DNA of 64,000 nt from Conus ventricosus (lineage: Eukaryota > Mollusca > Gastropoda > Neogastropoda > Conidae). Positions 34,235 to 46,799 of the stretch are shown here, in pieces (position 1 is the stretch's first letter; each line of letters begins with the position of its first letter). Below the pieces are notes generated by a model. The model ran no database searches. It saw nothing but the letters and a program-made list of their open reading frames with translations, and had not been told where the DNA came from. The translations under genes and the position numbers were made by a program. The stretch spans positions 53,787,756 through 53,851,755 of the forward strand of contig CM031615.1 in NCBI GenBank assembly GCA_018398815.1, read 5' to 3'.

Positions 34235-34800
34235 TCCATGAGAAGGGTCCTTACAATGTGTGTTGTCTTTGTTCGACTGCTCTTGAACTGTTTGGTGATC
34301 TCCGAATTTGAGAACGCTTCTTTAAAAAGCTGGGATGCATGGTCAGCTGCACTAAGAGCGATGTTGTGCTCGACGAAAAATCGGCCACCAATGCTTCAGC
34401 CCGAATTACCCTTTTCCTAATTTCATCCTCTTTTGAGGTGTCTACAGTCTGAAAAAACTATGTAATGCTGGAAGAATTCGGCGCGTTTGAGGAATCGATG
34501 TGTTTGCGTGACTCAAGGTGACGCTTCATATCCACCATCCGCGATTGGAAATTGTGAAGTCCGACTCGCAAGTGGTACACAGTGCACAATTTACACCTCT
34601 AGCCGAAGGTCGTATGCAGGGGAACTTTTCCGAGTATTCTTTTCGGAACTTCTGACCAAGTTTTTTCTTTTTTGCATCTTGTCCAAAACTTTCTACTCCA
34701 CGTTTCGACATTTTCGTAGCTAAAACTTCAAAACAACGCCAACTTCGCTGAATGGTAAAGATGGTGAAACGAACTGCGCATGACCGGAAACGCTTCTTAA
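34235..34800 (-). pseudogene. hAT-like transposase N-terminal remnant (zinc finger plus helical region)
   Basis: The minus strand from about 34690 reads KRGVESFGQDAKKKKLGQKF, RKEYSEKFPCIRP, then CALCTTCESDFTIS, the first half of a BED/TTF-type finger. Further on, in other frames, it reads RAEALVADF, then VEHNIALSAADHASQLFKEA, TKQFKSSRTKTTHIVRTLLM and a stop near 34239. These are, from memory, the usual blocks before the catalytic domain in a widespread invertebrate hAT-like family. The catalytic domain is absent. Frame changes between blocks show decay or sequence error. Confidence 0.65.
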
Positions 34801-35027
34801 AGACCACTGGTTTACGCACGGCGCCGTGCCTGTCTGTACATAAGCCGATTTTTTCGTCCGTTTTTTTTTTTTTTTTTTTTTTTTTGAAAACTTTCAATGC
34901 GTAATGTTTGGCTAAATGCGTAAGGGCGTAAGAATTATCACTTGGGCGTAATAAATTACGCGAAATGCGTAATGGTTGGCAGGTCTGGGATATTATGACA
35001 GGCTAAAAGATGAGAGAGATCCCCTAC

Positions 35028-35155
35028 CTCTTCTTTGAGCTGTTCTTCAGATTTGCCCACCCAGGCGAACCTCTGGGTGGGTGTAGATGACCGAAGGCAC
35101 ACAGTTGTAGTCAATGTGCACTGCCCCTCCAGTCATGCCCTCCACACAGATAATC
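35028..35155 (-). CDS. DLD: Dihydrolipoamide dehydrogenase exon (compensating -1/+1 indels)
   Basis: The acceptor is TGTGTGCAG and the donor is GTAGGG. It reads, after one missing base near the start, [29 protein letters not shown], then after one extra [14 protein letters not shown]. Total length is 128, exactly as phase requires, because the two indels cancel. HIDYNxVPxVIYTxPE is a signature of the enzyme's interface domain. The exon's first ~13 bases and acceptor are the seed of the adjacent minisatellite. Confidence 0.9.
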
Positions 35156-35892
35156 CTGCACACAGACACCACAGATAATCCCTGCACACAGAGACCACAG
35201 ATAATCTGTACACAGACACCAACAGATAAATAATCCTACACACAGACAATCCCTGCACACAGACACCACAGATAATCCCTGTACACAGACACCACAGATA
35301 AATAATCCCTACACACAGACACAACAGACAATCCTGCACACAGACACCACAGATAATCGCTGTACACAGACACCACAGATAATAATCCCTATGCACAGAC
35401 ACAATAGTTAATCCCTGTACACAGGCACCACAGACAGATAATCCCTCCAAACTGACACCACAGACAATTTCTGCACACAGACACCACAAATAATCCCTAC
35501 ACACTGAAACCACGACAATCCCTGCACACAGACACCACAGATAATCCCTGCACATAGACACAAACAGATAATCCCTGCACACAGACACCACAGATAAATA
35601 ATCCCTGAACACAGATGCCACAGAAAATCCCTGCATACAGACACCAAAGATAATCCCTGCGCAGACACCAAAGACAATCCCTGCACAAAGACATCACGGA
35701 TATATATTCCTGTAAACAGACACCACAGATAATCCTGCACACAGACACCACAAATGATTCCCTGTACACAGACACCACAGATAATCCCTGTACAGACACC
35801 ACAGATAATCCCTGCACACAGACAATCCCTGCACACAGACACCAAAGATAATCCCTGCGCACAGACATCACAGATAATCCCTGTACACAAAC
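35142..35892. repeat. ~26-bp minisatellite containing the DLD exon start and splice acceptor (~28 copies)
   Basis: The unit on the minus strand is GGTGTCTGTGTGCAG then GGATTATCTGT, with variants. It matches the true junction GTGTGCAG|GATTATCTGTG at 35155. Copies vary from about 21 to 32 bp. Reading frames across it are not genes. Confidence 0.93.
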
Positions 35893-36135
35893 CAGATGTC
35901 GGAGTGAAGAAACTCCATGGTGGGTCATCAGGAAACTTGGATAAATCACACATGACTCCATTGTCTATATCTGCCTTGCTCAAATGGGGAAGATACAAAT
36001 TCCCAAGGGTGGAATGAAGGTGGGGTTGTCATTGAATTTTTTTTTTAATTTGGGGTCAAGAACACAGGTCATATGCAGGGTTTAGGGGTTCAGAAGAGAG
36101 ATTCAAACTTTAGTTCAAGGTAAGTTTCAGCCAAT

Positions 36136-36447
36136 ATGGGGAGTTTGTATTATACTCCCTGTTTGGCTAGTATACTTACCATGTCAGACCATAGCATTCC
36201 ACGGCAGTTAGTTAGCTCTGCAGGCCGAGATTTTTTGTGGCTAATGCAGTAATAAGACCATCACGTGACGTCCACACTACTTCCGCCAGGCAAGAAACCG
36301 GTGTAAACTTCCTGTTCCTCATTCAACGAGGCCTATGCGCAAGGTAACCCCGAGAACCATAGTGCTAGCGGGGAAGGTAGGGTGGGCATTAGAGTCTGAC
36401 ATGGTAAGTATACTAGCCAAACAGGGAGTATAATACAAACTCCCCAT
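36136..36447. repeat. 54-bp perfect inverted repeat with 204-bp loop (DIRS-like terminal sequence)
   Basis: Arm 1 is 36136-36189, beginning ATGGGGAGTTTGTATTATAC. Arm 2 is 36394-36447 and is its exact reverse complement. The loop contains a segment also found at 57470-57610 (same strand) and 50930-51065 (opposite strand). On the minus strand the recombinase fragment at 36472-36800 ends directly into this repeat. Confidence 0.85.
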
Positions 36448-36471
36448 TTTGGCGTCATATACTTTACCATG

Positions 36472-36800
36472 TCAGACCATAGCAGAATTCAAAGGAATCG
36501 GAGGAGGGCTTAGTGCCCTAATGGTTCTTGGGGTTAGCAGAGGAATAGATATGGCTGCGTTAGCCGCAAAAGAAGTCCTAGAACCATCAGCCCTGGTCAT
36601 GCGGACACCCCTAAAATAAAGGCTTATGAAGGGATTTTCCGGATGCCAGTAGGCTGCCTCGAGGATGTGGTGCAAGAGGACAGAGCGCTGAATCGCTGTG
36701 GAAGTGGCCAGCGCCCTGCCCTCATGGGCCCGGGGAGATAAGACAGGGACATCCTTATACGCCTGGGCGTAGGCCGATCTGCCCATCTTGGAAGCATATA
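36472..36800 (-). pseudogene. Tyrosine recombinase C-terminal fragment of a DIRS-like retroelement
   Basis: The minus strand reads GRSAYAQAYKDVPVLSPRAH, then EGRALATSTAIQRSVLLHHI, LEAAYWHPENPFISLYFRGV, ending SAMV and stop. H-x-x-R (HEGR) followed about 25 residues later by an aromatic W and then F-x-x-x-Y is the end of the tyrosine recombinase fold: Arg of the second box and the Tyr nucleophile. DIRS-type retroelements use such an enzyme instead of an integrase. The stop overlaps the sequence repeated in the terminal inverted repeat. Upstream sequence (36800-37300) is open in places but not recognisable. Confidence 0.6.
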
Positions 36801-36899
36801 GAGAGGACTGGGAGGAGCGCCTGGGGCTGTGAGGAGGAGGAACCCGCTATGTGTGTCGCGCAGAGGGTGAATCCCCGCACGGCAACAGTGGAGAGGGGC

Positions 36900-37176
36900 C
36901 TCTATTCGAGGGGGAGAGGCTGAGGGAGCGAGCCCCTTCCCCAACCCCTTTTTTGTTGTTGTTGTTGTTGACACAACAAGGCACCGAAGTGTTGTCCGTT
37001 GGCAGGAGAACAAGTCGGTGCGAGACTTGGAGTTGGAAGCAGGGGAAAGGAGGGAGAGGCTGAGGGAGCAAGCCCCCTTCCCCACCCCTTTCTGTTGACA
37101 TAACAAGGTACCGAAGTGTTGACCCTGGGCAGGAGAACAAGTCGGTGCGAGACCTGGGGTTGGAAGCGGGGGAGGG
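36900..37176. repeat. Two ~145-bp direct repeats
   Basis: GAGAGGCTGAGGGAGC at about 36913 and 37056 starts two copies that share ACAACAAGGYACCGAAGTG-type and GGAGAACAAGTCGGTGCGAG sequence. A (TTG)n run is in the first. No gene recognised. Confidence 0.75.
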
Positions 37177-37439
37177 CAGCCTGCCCGTCGCTCACTGTGC
37201 GTCCCGCACTCCCGAGGTATGAGGGTTCTCAAAAGGGGACAGCCCGAGATGAAGGGGGAGTGTAGAGGTTGAACTAGTGCCACTCTCCCTACCCGTCCGC
37301 TTGTAAGGACAGGAACACGAACGAGCGTGTATTTTAAGATACTGGGCCATGCGCTATTTTGTGGCCATAGTCAGCATGAGTGTGTGGTTTGTGAGCCCAT
37401 AGATGGCAAATGAGGGGATCTTTCGCACACAGAACATAG

Positions 37440-40400
37440 AACATAATGTTTTGGGGTTCCTAACAACCAGAAAACTGGTTTACCCTTGCCCCAACCCAAG
37501 ATCCCAAAACGCACACTTTCCTGACATTTTGATTCCCCTTGGCCCCGGGGAAAATGGGGATGAAGTATCGGGGTCTTATGCGAAACGGACTGTAAAAAAA
37601 CTGGGGACGGGGCCCTTTGGGAAAAAATCAATACTTAAGGGGCGGAAGTGTTTTTGCTCCCTTGGGGGGTTTTGTGGGGAACCATTCGAACATTTTTCCC
37701 GTGAAAGTAGACTGTTTCCCAAAGTTTTCGGGAAAAACCCCGATTTTCCCAGGCGAGAAAAAAAGGGGGTACGTCTGTGAGTTTGGGGGTAAAAGGATGG
37801 AGTTTCCCTGGGGGCAAACCCAGTCACCTTGGGGACTGTGTCTGTGGCTGGGGGAAAAATTTTTGCGGGTTTGGATTGTTTCGGTTTCGGCCAGGGGGGA
37901 TATTTGGGCGTTGGGGGGCCCGGGGGCCCTTTTAAGCGCCGGGGATTTTGAGTGGCCCGTGCCACCCGGTACTCTGTTTCAACAGGCGGTTAAAGTGGTC
38001 GGGGGCTGCGCTGTCCCCCGAAAGGAAAAGGGGGTGCAGATTTTGTTGACCAGGTGTCGCTTAAATGGGTGTGAAAAAGGGAGGAGAGCGTTTTCCTGGT
38101 GGGCCCTGGAGCCTGAGCCGATGACACTGGGAGGGGCCGCCGTCCTCCTCCGGTTGCGCCCCCGGGGGGTGCGATTTGCCGGCCCTTCCAGATGGAGGTG
38201 GGCCTTTGGGGCGAGGGACCCTGGGTTTAGATCGTGGGCGGGGGGGGTGGGTTTGATGTGGGTTTGAAAAGGACATTGTCAGGGGTGGGGCCCCCTTCAA
38301 AACCAGGTCAGGGGGGACCTTCCAGGGTGCGCCCCCAATCTTTAAAACGAAAAGGAAGTTTTTTCCCTCATTTTTTGCTAGGGTGGTCTTGTTCCTGGCA
38401 GGGGGGGTTTGGAATTTGTCAGGGGAAAACTGCAGGGTTGCGTGTGGGCCCTCCCCTTTAGGGGTTTGGGGGGGAATGCGGGGGCGGGCCCCTGGGGGGC
38501 TCTTGTTCGGCGGCCAGGTTGGTTGGGGGACCCCGCCCTCCCGATCGGAAGCGAAAGAGGTCGACCCGGGTTTGGATGAGGCTGGGTGCCACTTCGAGGG
38601 GAAAGCGGGTTTCTTTTTTGCGTTTTGGAATTAACCCACTGGCTCTCTGGGGGGCATAGAGCCCCGGGCCCCGGGGGAGGTAGGCGGGCTGTGGGGCCCC
38701 TGGGGGGGGGCCGGTTTGCCCCGGGGGCCCCGGGAACCTAAAACACCGGGGAGAGGGGGGGGGGGGGGGGGGGGGGGTTTATCGGGGGGCCCTTTGGCCC
38801 CGGTGTACCCGCCAGGGAGGGACTGCCCTTACAGCCCTTGGTGTGGGCCTGGGGGGCCCTTTTGGGGTTGGTGGGAGGAGCGGCGGGCGACCCCCCTTTC
38901 CCGCTATGTTGTGGTTTGGGGCTGGTGGGGCCCCGTTTTCCCCAAACCCCAGGGGGAAATTAAGTCAGGTTCCCCTTGCCCCGGGGGTTGATCCCCCCCC
39001 GGGGAGGAAACGGGACCGCGGGGTTGCCCAAGGGGGAAAGACGTTTTTAAATGGGACTCCCCAACGCCCTGTACCTGGGGGAAAATAGGGTGGGGGGTCG
39101 ATGGGGGGGGTTTGGGTCGAGGGCCCCTTGTGCAGGGAAACAGGGAACGGGCTCTTGGCCCCCGGCGGGGCCAGGGCCCCCAGAATTATGGACACAGGGC
39201 GGGTGTGCGTGGGGTGACCTTAAATGTTTCCCGGGAGCATGGCGCTCCTCGAGCACAGGGGGTTGGCTCCCAACTGTCCCCGGTGGGAGGCGGGTGAGTC
39301 CAGTATCAATTTTTTTGGGGGGGAAAAGTGAAACGGGGGTTTATCAAGGGGGAAAGTGGCGGGTGGTGATTCCATCCGGGACCCATAAACCCGTGCTGGC
39401 CCGCGGCTGGGGAAAGGGTTTCCCCAGGGGCCGAGGGTGCGTGCACAGCATGATAGACGAAGTCTCACTGGCTTTGGGAGGTAGAGGGAACCCGGCCCAA
39501 TGGAGACGGGGGGGAGGGAAAAAATTCAGTGAGAAGATTTGACTTGGTTCACCCCTTTGAGGACCCTTGCCCTTAGACTTTTGGGAAGGTCAAAAGAGAA
39601 AAATTTAGAAATGGGGGCCCCGTTTGGCCTAGTACCCTTGGGACGCGGGCGTTTGTGCCCGTCGAGGGTAGAGGGGGGAAGGGGGCCACGCGTCCGCTCC
39701 GCGGAAAAAGTCTTTTCCCCTTTCCCCCCTGCCCGCCCGTTTGCCATGAGAACGGTTTTGTCTGGTTTGGGAATCGACCGCGGGTTTTTCCCCCCCCCCC
39801 CCCCCGGGGGAATTGTAAAGCGAGTTTGGGGGTGAAGTGGTTTGGGCCCGACGGTTTTTTCCTTACCATGTTGGGCAATGGGGGAGGAAACCCCCGGATA
39901 AATGGGGGAAAGGTCCGGGGATGGTGAGGAAAAAACCCTGCCCCGGGGGGAAAGTTTTTGGGACAGTTGGTTTTCTCTTGAGGGCCCCATAAGCCCCGTT
40001 ATGGCAAAAGTTTGGGGCTGTGTCTGGAGTGGCACTGCCCTTATCTGCCCGGGGGGGCAGGGGGGGTTTGGGTTGTGGGGGGTGCTGGCCCGGTGGGGGG
40101 TTTGGTGTTTTTCCCCGGGGGGTTGCAGTTGAAATAGGGGCTGGTACCCCCTTGGGGATGTATTTTTAAAGGCGGGTATGAGCGGAAATCTTTTAGCAGG
40201 GTTAAAAAACGGGAAAAAAAAAAACCCCTTAAAAACTGGGGGGGCCCCCCCCCCCCGGGGGCATGCCCCCCCGGGAAAATTTTTTTAAAAAAGAGTTTTA
40301 AATCTATCCCCATTTCCCCGCTTCGGGAACTAATTTAAAGAGTTATTTAGTGCAAAAAAAATTGCTGTAAACACTAATTATTACGGGGGACATTTTTGGG

Positions 40401-43400
40401 GACAAGGGGAAAAGGGGGTTTTAAACAATAAAAAAATGAACACTCCCCTTTAACTTGAGTGTTTTACGGTGTTCCCCAACTTAGTTTTTTGGGATAAAAT
40501 TCCCCTTTTTTGGGGTCCCTCAAAGTTTCACTTTTCGGGTTTTAAAATGATCACACAATTTAAAGTTTAAATTTGGGTTTGCCCCCAAAGTCAGTAATTG
40601 CATCAAACATTTTAAAAATTTTGTTCATATACAGAGATAAATTTTGCGGTTTCCAACATTTTAAAAGCAAAATACCCAAAAATTTTGATAAATGAGAAAC
40701 TTGTGGATCCCCACTTTTCTGAAAAGTGGGATTTGGCCCAGCCAAAATTTTTCTTGCGTTATAATGTTATTTTTGTTTTTTCTAATAGACTTTTAAAAGA
40801 AAAAAACCCAAAAAAAAAAAATTAAATGTTTACCTTATTTATTTTCAGAGTATTGTCTTTTAAAAATTTTGACCCCTTCCCCCAAAAGGGTTATTTAAAA
40901 AGGGGCGATTTGGAGCAATTTAAAGCCCGGAGCACCCAAAAACCCAAAAAACCCACATGCTGATTTTTTTTAAATTGCAGACCCCAACATGTGCTTACAG
41001 TAAAACAAATAAAAATTCCCAAATTTGGGGGGACATCCCTTTTCTTAAAGCGAAAAGCCAAAAATGACTATTTTACGTAAAAAAAAGGGTCCATTTGCGA
41101 AATTCTACCTTTTTTTGAGGCTCTGTAATTTTAACAAAATATTTGAGGCTAAATATTTTCTTTCATTGTTCCAGGTACTAAAACATGTTTTTGAAAAGCC
41201 CAAATTTTTTTGTAGGCACATACAGTTCAAATTTAAAAATAGGGGGCTTATTTTTGCTAAAATGTAAAAAAAAGTGCGGGGGAAACCATATTAAAATAAA
41301 CTGTAAAACTTTAAACCACTACGGGTATTGCCTCAAAAATTTTGGGACTGTGATGTATGTGATAATTCCAAAAAGTACATTTCAAATTTCAATTTTTTTC
41401 TCCAAATAATTTCCCGTTTTTTTCCGTTTCAAAAAGGCCGTCGGGACCCGAAATGCCCAAGTGGGCAAGCATGTGCAAGTTTTTAAGCAAGAAACAATTG
41501 GGAAATTGTTTTAAAAATTAGTGTTGTCTTTTTGGAGATGTGTTTCCTTTTTAAAGTCCCGTAATAAAAGAATTAAAATTCCCGTTTTTACATGTAGATT
41601 TAAAGTAATTTTTTTCCCCTTTTCCTGTTTTAAAATGGGCCCTTATTTTCCCAAATTTTTTATTTTTAGTTAGATAAGAATTTAAATTTTTAAAAAAAAA
41701 AGACCCTAAAAATTGGGGGAAATTTTTTCTAAAAAAATAGTGCCCATTTGGGGGCATGTACTTTTTGAAGTGCATTTAAATCAAATTTTAGTAAAAGCTT
41801 GCCAAATTTTGCTGAGAAAAAAAATTTTTTTTGAAAGCAGAAAAAATGTCCTGCCCCCAGCTGTTTTTAAGGTAATTTGGTGACTTTGAATAAAAGAGGT
41901 TATACAGTTTCACTTTCTGATGTCTTTGCCCCCTTGGGGGAGGTTTTTATGGTGTTTTTTAAACAATTAAAAAGCCCCCAAAAAAAGTTTTGAAGTCCAT
42001 ATGGGTTCTTCATGAGCAAATCCATGGTTTAAAGTGCCATGTTCTGCCTGAAGTTTAGATGGGGCAAAAGGGAGGGCCTTTTCCCCCAGGCAAAAAAAAG
42101 TTTCTATGGGGGCCTTCATTTGTTGAAAATTTGGGGCCCAAAGGGGAACTGCTGTCTTCCTAATGCTGCACTTTCCTGAAAATTTATTTTACCTCTTTTT
42201 GGAGGTTTACTTTAACAACTTCACCCAAAGTAGAAGTCGGTTTTGTAAGGACGGCAACCAAAACTCCCCAAATTTTCCAAAAAATTTCTTGGTGAAAAAT
42301 GAGGTGTCCTTAACCCTGTGGATTTTGGTTTGTTGAAAGATCCCGGGAAAACAGGCTTTGAGCAGACCCTGGAAAGGGTCTGGGGTTTTTTTTGAGGTTT
42401 GGGGGAGCCCGGGGCCATGGCCCCCAAAGACGGGCCCCGGTTTTTTTTTAGGGGGGGACAGGAGAAGGGGCAAAATCTGGGGGATTTGGAGAATTTGGGG
42501 CTGGCTGAAATTTTTTCAACAGCTGTACAGGTTGGAAGTTGGGCCCGCCCGCAGCAAAGGGGGTACACATCTCTGCAGGAGGAAAAAAACAGGCGTCAAT
42601 TTTTTAGGGTTTTTGCCCCTAGCAGGGCTTTAGCTGAAGTAGGAGTGGAGGTGATATGCAAGAATTTTTGCTAAAAAACTTTTGGTCTTGCACTCACCAC
42701 CTGGATTTACCCCCCAATCACAGGAGGGAGATTTTTTTGAAGAACCACCCCGTGGTATGAAAGTCAGCTTTTTAGGCTGCAGCCCCTCCTTTTTCGGTTT
42801 TGCGATTTCATGAGCGAAAAAAGTTGACATCGCTGCAGTGCAGCGGGGTTTCCCATGAAAATTCTTTTGCCCCCCATTTCATTGATTTTTATTTGTTTTT
42901 GAGCCAGTTTCCGCTTTTTTTTTGCGGAAGAAGGGAAAAAAAGTTGTAGGGCTAGTAAACATGGACCCTTGCAAAAAGGGAGCGGAAAAAAGGCTTTTTT
43001 TAAAATCTTTAAAGGACGTTTCGCATATAGAAAAAACTAGCTGAAATTTTGTACGGGGTGATTTAAGCATTTGTATTTCAACAGGAAAATACAAATCAAA
43101 ATAAGCGTACATAAAATTCTGTGTGCCCTGCAAAATAAATTGCCTTTAAATTTTTTGAAGCTGTATATTCATTGCTTTTTAACTTGAATGAGGGGGCTTT
43201 TATGGGTTTTTTCTCCAAAAATTTGGAATTTTCAGGGCGGTCATGTACTGTTTCTTTTTTTTGAAAAAAGCACTGTTTTCATATGATTATGTTTTTAGAA
43301 TACAGTTACAAATTTCTCCCTTTGGAACCTTTTTATGAATTTTATGAATTTTTTTTTGATGTTTTTTATTCCCAAAATGACACTGGGTGTGTTTATGCAA

Positions 43401-44990
43401 AGGGAAGTTTATTTCCATCATAAACTTTACCCGGTTTTTTTCTTCGTTTTATGTACACAATGTAGTTCCAAGTCAGTTTCTAACCTCCCTGCACAACCTC
43501 AGCACCCCACCAAAATTTTTGGGAAAATTATTTGTGCCATGAAAAAACAAAACGACCCAAAAAAAAAAAATGTGGGAGGTTTTGTGTGTGTGTGTTTTGT
43601 GTGTGTGTTTTGTTGTGGTGTGTGTGTGTTGGGGGTGTTGCACATGCTTTCGCTTCCTTTGGATATTTGAAATTTAGGCGGAAACAGGAAAGAGGTGTAT
43701 GTGTAAATGTGTTTGGTGCATCCTTATTTGAGAAAGGGGTGTCTGCCTTTATGTGCCAAAAGTTGTGTGTGGGGTGTGTGTGTGTGTTTTGTGCAATTTT
43801 TACCAGACTAAAAATGTTTGATTGATAAAAAAAGGGGGGTTCCCCCGGGGCATAATATGAAACATTACTTTTTCATTTCATCATTCTCTTTCCCTTTATG
43901 GGCGTAGAGGGAGTTTAGAGAAAACTCTCGAAGCCAGGCACCCATCCCGGGCCCCTTTCCCCGGCTGTGTTTAGCGTAGGGGGCCCCCATCCCCTTTGGG
44001 CCTTCTTTTATGTTGTTTCCGCATTTGGCTTGGGCGTCCCCCGCGGCTGTGCCTTCCGCGTTTCCCGGGTTTACTGTTTTGGGCAGTGAATTGTGGGGTT
44101 GGGGGAGGGCCCAACCCCGCAGCTTTTTTCTTGATGTTGCCCAAAAGGGGTTTTTTGGGGGCCCGCAAGTGTGTTTATTTGGTCTAAAAAGGTCGGGTTT
44201 TCTTCCCGGGCTTGCCAAGAGATCCCCAGCAAGGGGCCCGATTGCATTTTTTTTCAAACCCTCTGGATTTCTTGGTGGTCTCTGCTGTCATGGGTCCCGC
44301 CCTTTTTCAGGGCCCCCCAAAAAAGGGTTTGGGCAGGGACCAAAGGGGCTTGTACAGCTTCATCTTTGAGGGGAAAATGATTCCCTTTTCTTCCGATTTG
44401 TTTTGCTTTGGCCCTTGCTGCTGTTTTTACGAAACATTTGGGCTTGATTTTTTGTTTTTAGAGCGACCCTTTTGGTGAGAGTGGCGCCAAGGTATTTGAA
44501 AGCGCCCCCTTCTTCAAGCTTTTTGTTCGGTTTAAATTTTGATTTCAGCTGGGGGTTGGGTTTTGCTGTTGACCGGACTTTTCTTTTTTTTTGGTCAATT
44601 CCTTCCCAAAATTTTACCCGCCCCTTTTTCCCGTCTCTTTGTCAGGTTTGTAGTTCTTCGTTGCTGCCTCCCACAGGTCAAGGGCATCTGCGAACCCCGA
44701 TTATTGTGATTCCCTTTTCCGATGGAGGGCAGTGGAGTGGGGAAATCATGGAGGGTTTCACATGTTTTTTTCCAGGAAAAAGATTGAACCCCCCCTAGAG
44801 GGGATTGCAGGAAACCTTGAGGAATCAAAATGTGGTCTTGAAAAAGTCCCCCATCTGGTTGTTGAGGAGGACGGGGCTGTGGCGGGGTTTATAGTGCCGG
44901 GGTGGTTTGGGGCGAGACCTTCTATGGGCCCAAAATTTTTGGGGAAACCCTGCCACAGACCCTTGTGACACCCCGTTTAAACGCTTTCCT
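37440..44990. other. Block of apparently corrupted sequence (homopolymer-biased errors)
   Basis: For about 7.5 kb the text is dominated by short runs (GGGG, CCCC, TTTT, AAAA) unlike either flank. Direct comparison supports error: 39940-40190 aligns with 47900-48130 and 48405-48640, with GCACAT appearing as GGCCCCAT, GACC as GCCCC, and GCTTGG as GTTTGGGG, while the central GCTGTGTCTGGAGTGGCACTG is intact. The reverse transcriptase at 45326-44990 is clean and then degrades at the block edge. No feature inside should be trusted. No gene is called except where the retroelement continues. Confidence 0.8.
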
Positions 44991-45326
44991 AAAGTCAATG
45001 AAGTTGTGGAACAGGTCTCTCTGATGTTGCAGATGTTTCTCCATCAGTATCCGGCAGGTGAAGATCTGTTCTACTGTGCTTCTGCCTGCCCTGAATCCAG
45101 CTTGTTCTTCCGCCAGGTGTTCTTCCGCCTCTTTCTTCAGTCGATTCAAGATGACTCTGAGCATGATTTTACTGGTGTGGCTAATGAGACTTATTGTTCT
45201 GTAGTTCTGGCATTGGCGTAGATTTCCCTTTTTGGGCAGGGGGATGATGAGTGATTGAGTCCATTCTGTGGGCCACTGTTTTGTCTCCCAGATCTTCTGA
45301 CAAATCGATGTTACTAGAGTGACCAA
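44590..45326 (-). pseudogene. Non-LTR reverse transcriptase fragment (RTE-like)
   Basis: The clean part (45326-44990) reads WPTEWTQSLIIPLPKKG, QNYRTISLISHTSKIMLRVI, EEQAGFRAGRSTVEQIF and LFHNFIDFRKAF: fingers and motif A of a non-LTR reverse transcriptase close to RTE-type LINEs. Beyond 44990, inside the corrupted block, scattered matches continue on the minus strand (PVLLNNQMGDFFKTT near 44870 and ETLHDF near 44740). The expected catalytic DD box is not readable. It lies within the large DLD intron, same strand as the gene. Confidence 0.7.
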
Positions 45327-45330
45327 TTCC

Positions 45331-46739
45331 TTCCCTCCATGTTACATTTATAGTATATGGTAAACATTGAGAATCATTTTCAATATTCCTTTTCGGGGGA
45401 GAATATTCCTCAGATAATTAAAATTGGTTACAGGCCTACTCAGCACTACTGGGAAAAAAACAAAAAAACTTCACATTGATTCGAGACTTTTTGTCTGCAT
45501 TTGAATAAACGGGGTTTAATCAAGAAAATTGTGTTACATGGATCCATTATCAATAGCAATTAAGAGAATTTTCATCGTGATAGTTGAAACTTAAAGCGAT
45601 CGTGTTTGTCGGATGACGAGGTTGAATTAGTTACTTCCCTTGAATTTCCTCGGCAAAACACGATTGTTCACTTTTTCGTTGTTTTTCTCACCTAAACCAC
45701 AAATGTGAAAATTGGAAAAAAATAAAATAGTAAGATAAAACATAACCTCTGATGACTAAAATTACTAACAATAAAAATGTCATTTATATGTACACTTTTT
45801 AAAAATAAGTGACTGAAACTCAATTTCCAGTCAAATGAGAATTTGTACTCAAGTCATTCACATGCCATCTGATAGTTTTGCAAATATCTTTTAATCTAAT
45901 GAAAACAAATAAAGAAGAATGGTATCAATAGGGCCTACACCAAAACATCATTTCTGTGCGATGTGTTGCGATTCTTACCAATTTCCTTGCGCGAAAATTC
46001 TGAAGATCTTGTTCTTCGAAGTTCGAGTAGGCCTAGATGTTGTCCATCTTTTGTTTTGAAGGTTCATGTGCAGACGACATTTTGATCGCGGGTCACTCGT
46101 TTGAATGGCTGAATTGACTAGGACAGGCAATGAATACATTAACCTTGTACATCAGTCGAAAGGGTACGGTCTATACTTCATTATGAGTACAGGAATCATG
46201 TGTCTGTGATCGGTTTTTTTTATCCGAAATTCGTCAAAATTGCCGGAAATGTTACAAAAACTTCGTCCCATATTTTCATTTTTACAGTGTTTGAATTTCC
46301 CCTCTGACAGTAAAATTCTACATTAAATTCCCTTTATTTTGGTACCTCATATAGGCATGTGCGTTGTCTGTACTCTTCAATATTTGTTAAGAAAGTGCAC
46401 TGTGTCAAAGTTGACTTGACCGAAAATGACCGCGAGCGCCGGACACGCGACGGAAGTAAGCGGATCATACACCTCATTCTCTCTTTAGTATTATTTCGTC
46501 ACAAAACATTCATACTTCAAATGATACTCATTCAAAAGAGGAAATATTGAACTTTATTTTGACATATTGTTCAAACCACAACTCGCAAGAATAAGAGCTT
46601 AAGGGTGCATGGAAAACGAGCAAAATCGGTGTGCAGTACCAGATGATGTCAGAGCGCTGCTTCGGCTGCCGCTACCTACTGAAAGTCAAATTTTGAAGTT
46701 CCTAAATTATAATAAACACTGAAATACAGGATTTCACAA
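45331..46739. other. AT-rich DLD intron, no gene seen
   Basis: Unique AT-rich sequence. I see no supported reading frame, repeat or RNA gene. Confidence 0.5.

Positions 46740-46740
<1 letters not shown>

Positions 46741-46791
<51 letters not shown>
46741..46791. repeat. (CA)n microsatellite
   Basis: About 50 bases of perfect CA repeat. Confidence 0.95.
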
Positions 46792-46799
46792 CTTTGTCA

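Noticed and set aside
35133..35998. Cysteine/valine-rich 150-200 residue minus frames
   Set aside because: Translations of the 26-bp minisatellite.
37403..44798. Many medium-length frames in the G/C-run region
   Set aside because: The block appears to be corrupted sequence. The frames have no recognisable domain and their open length reflects low stop density in G/C runs.
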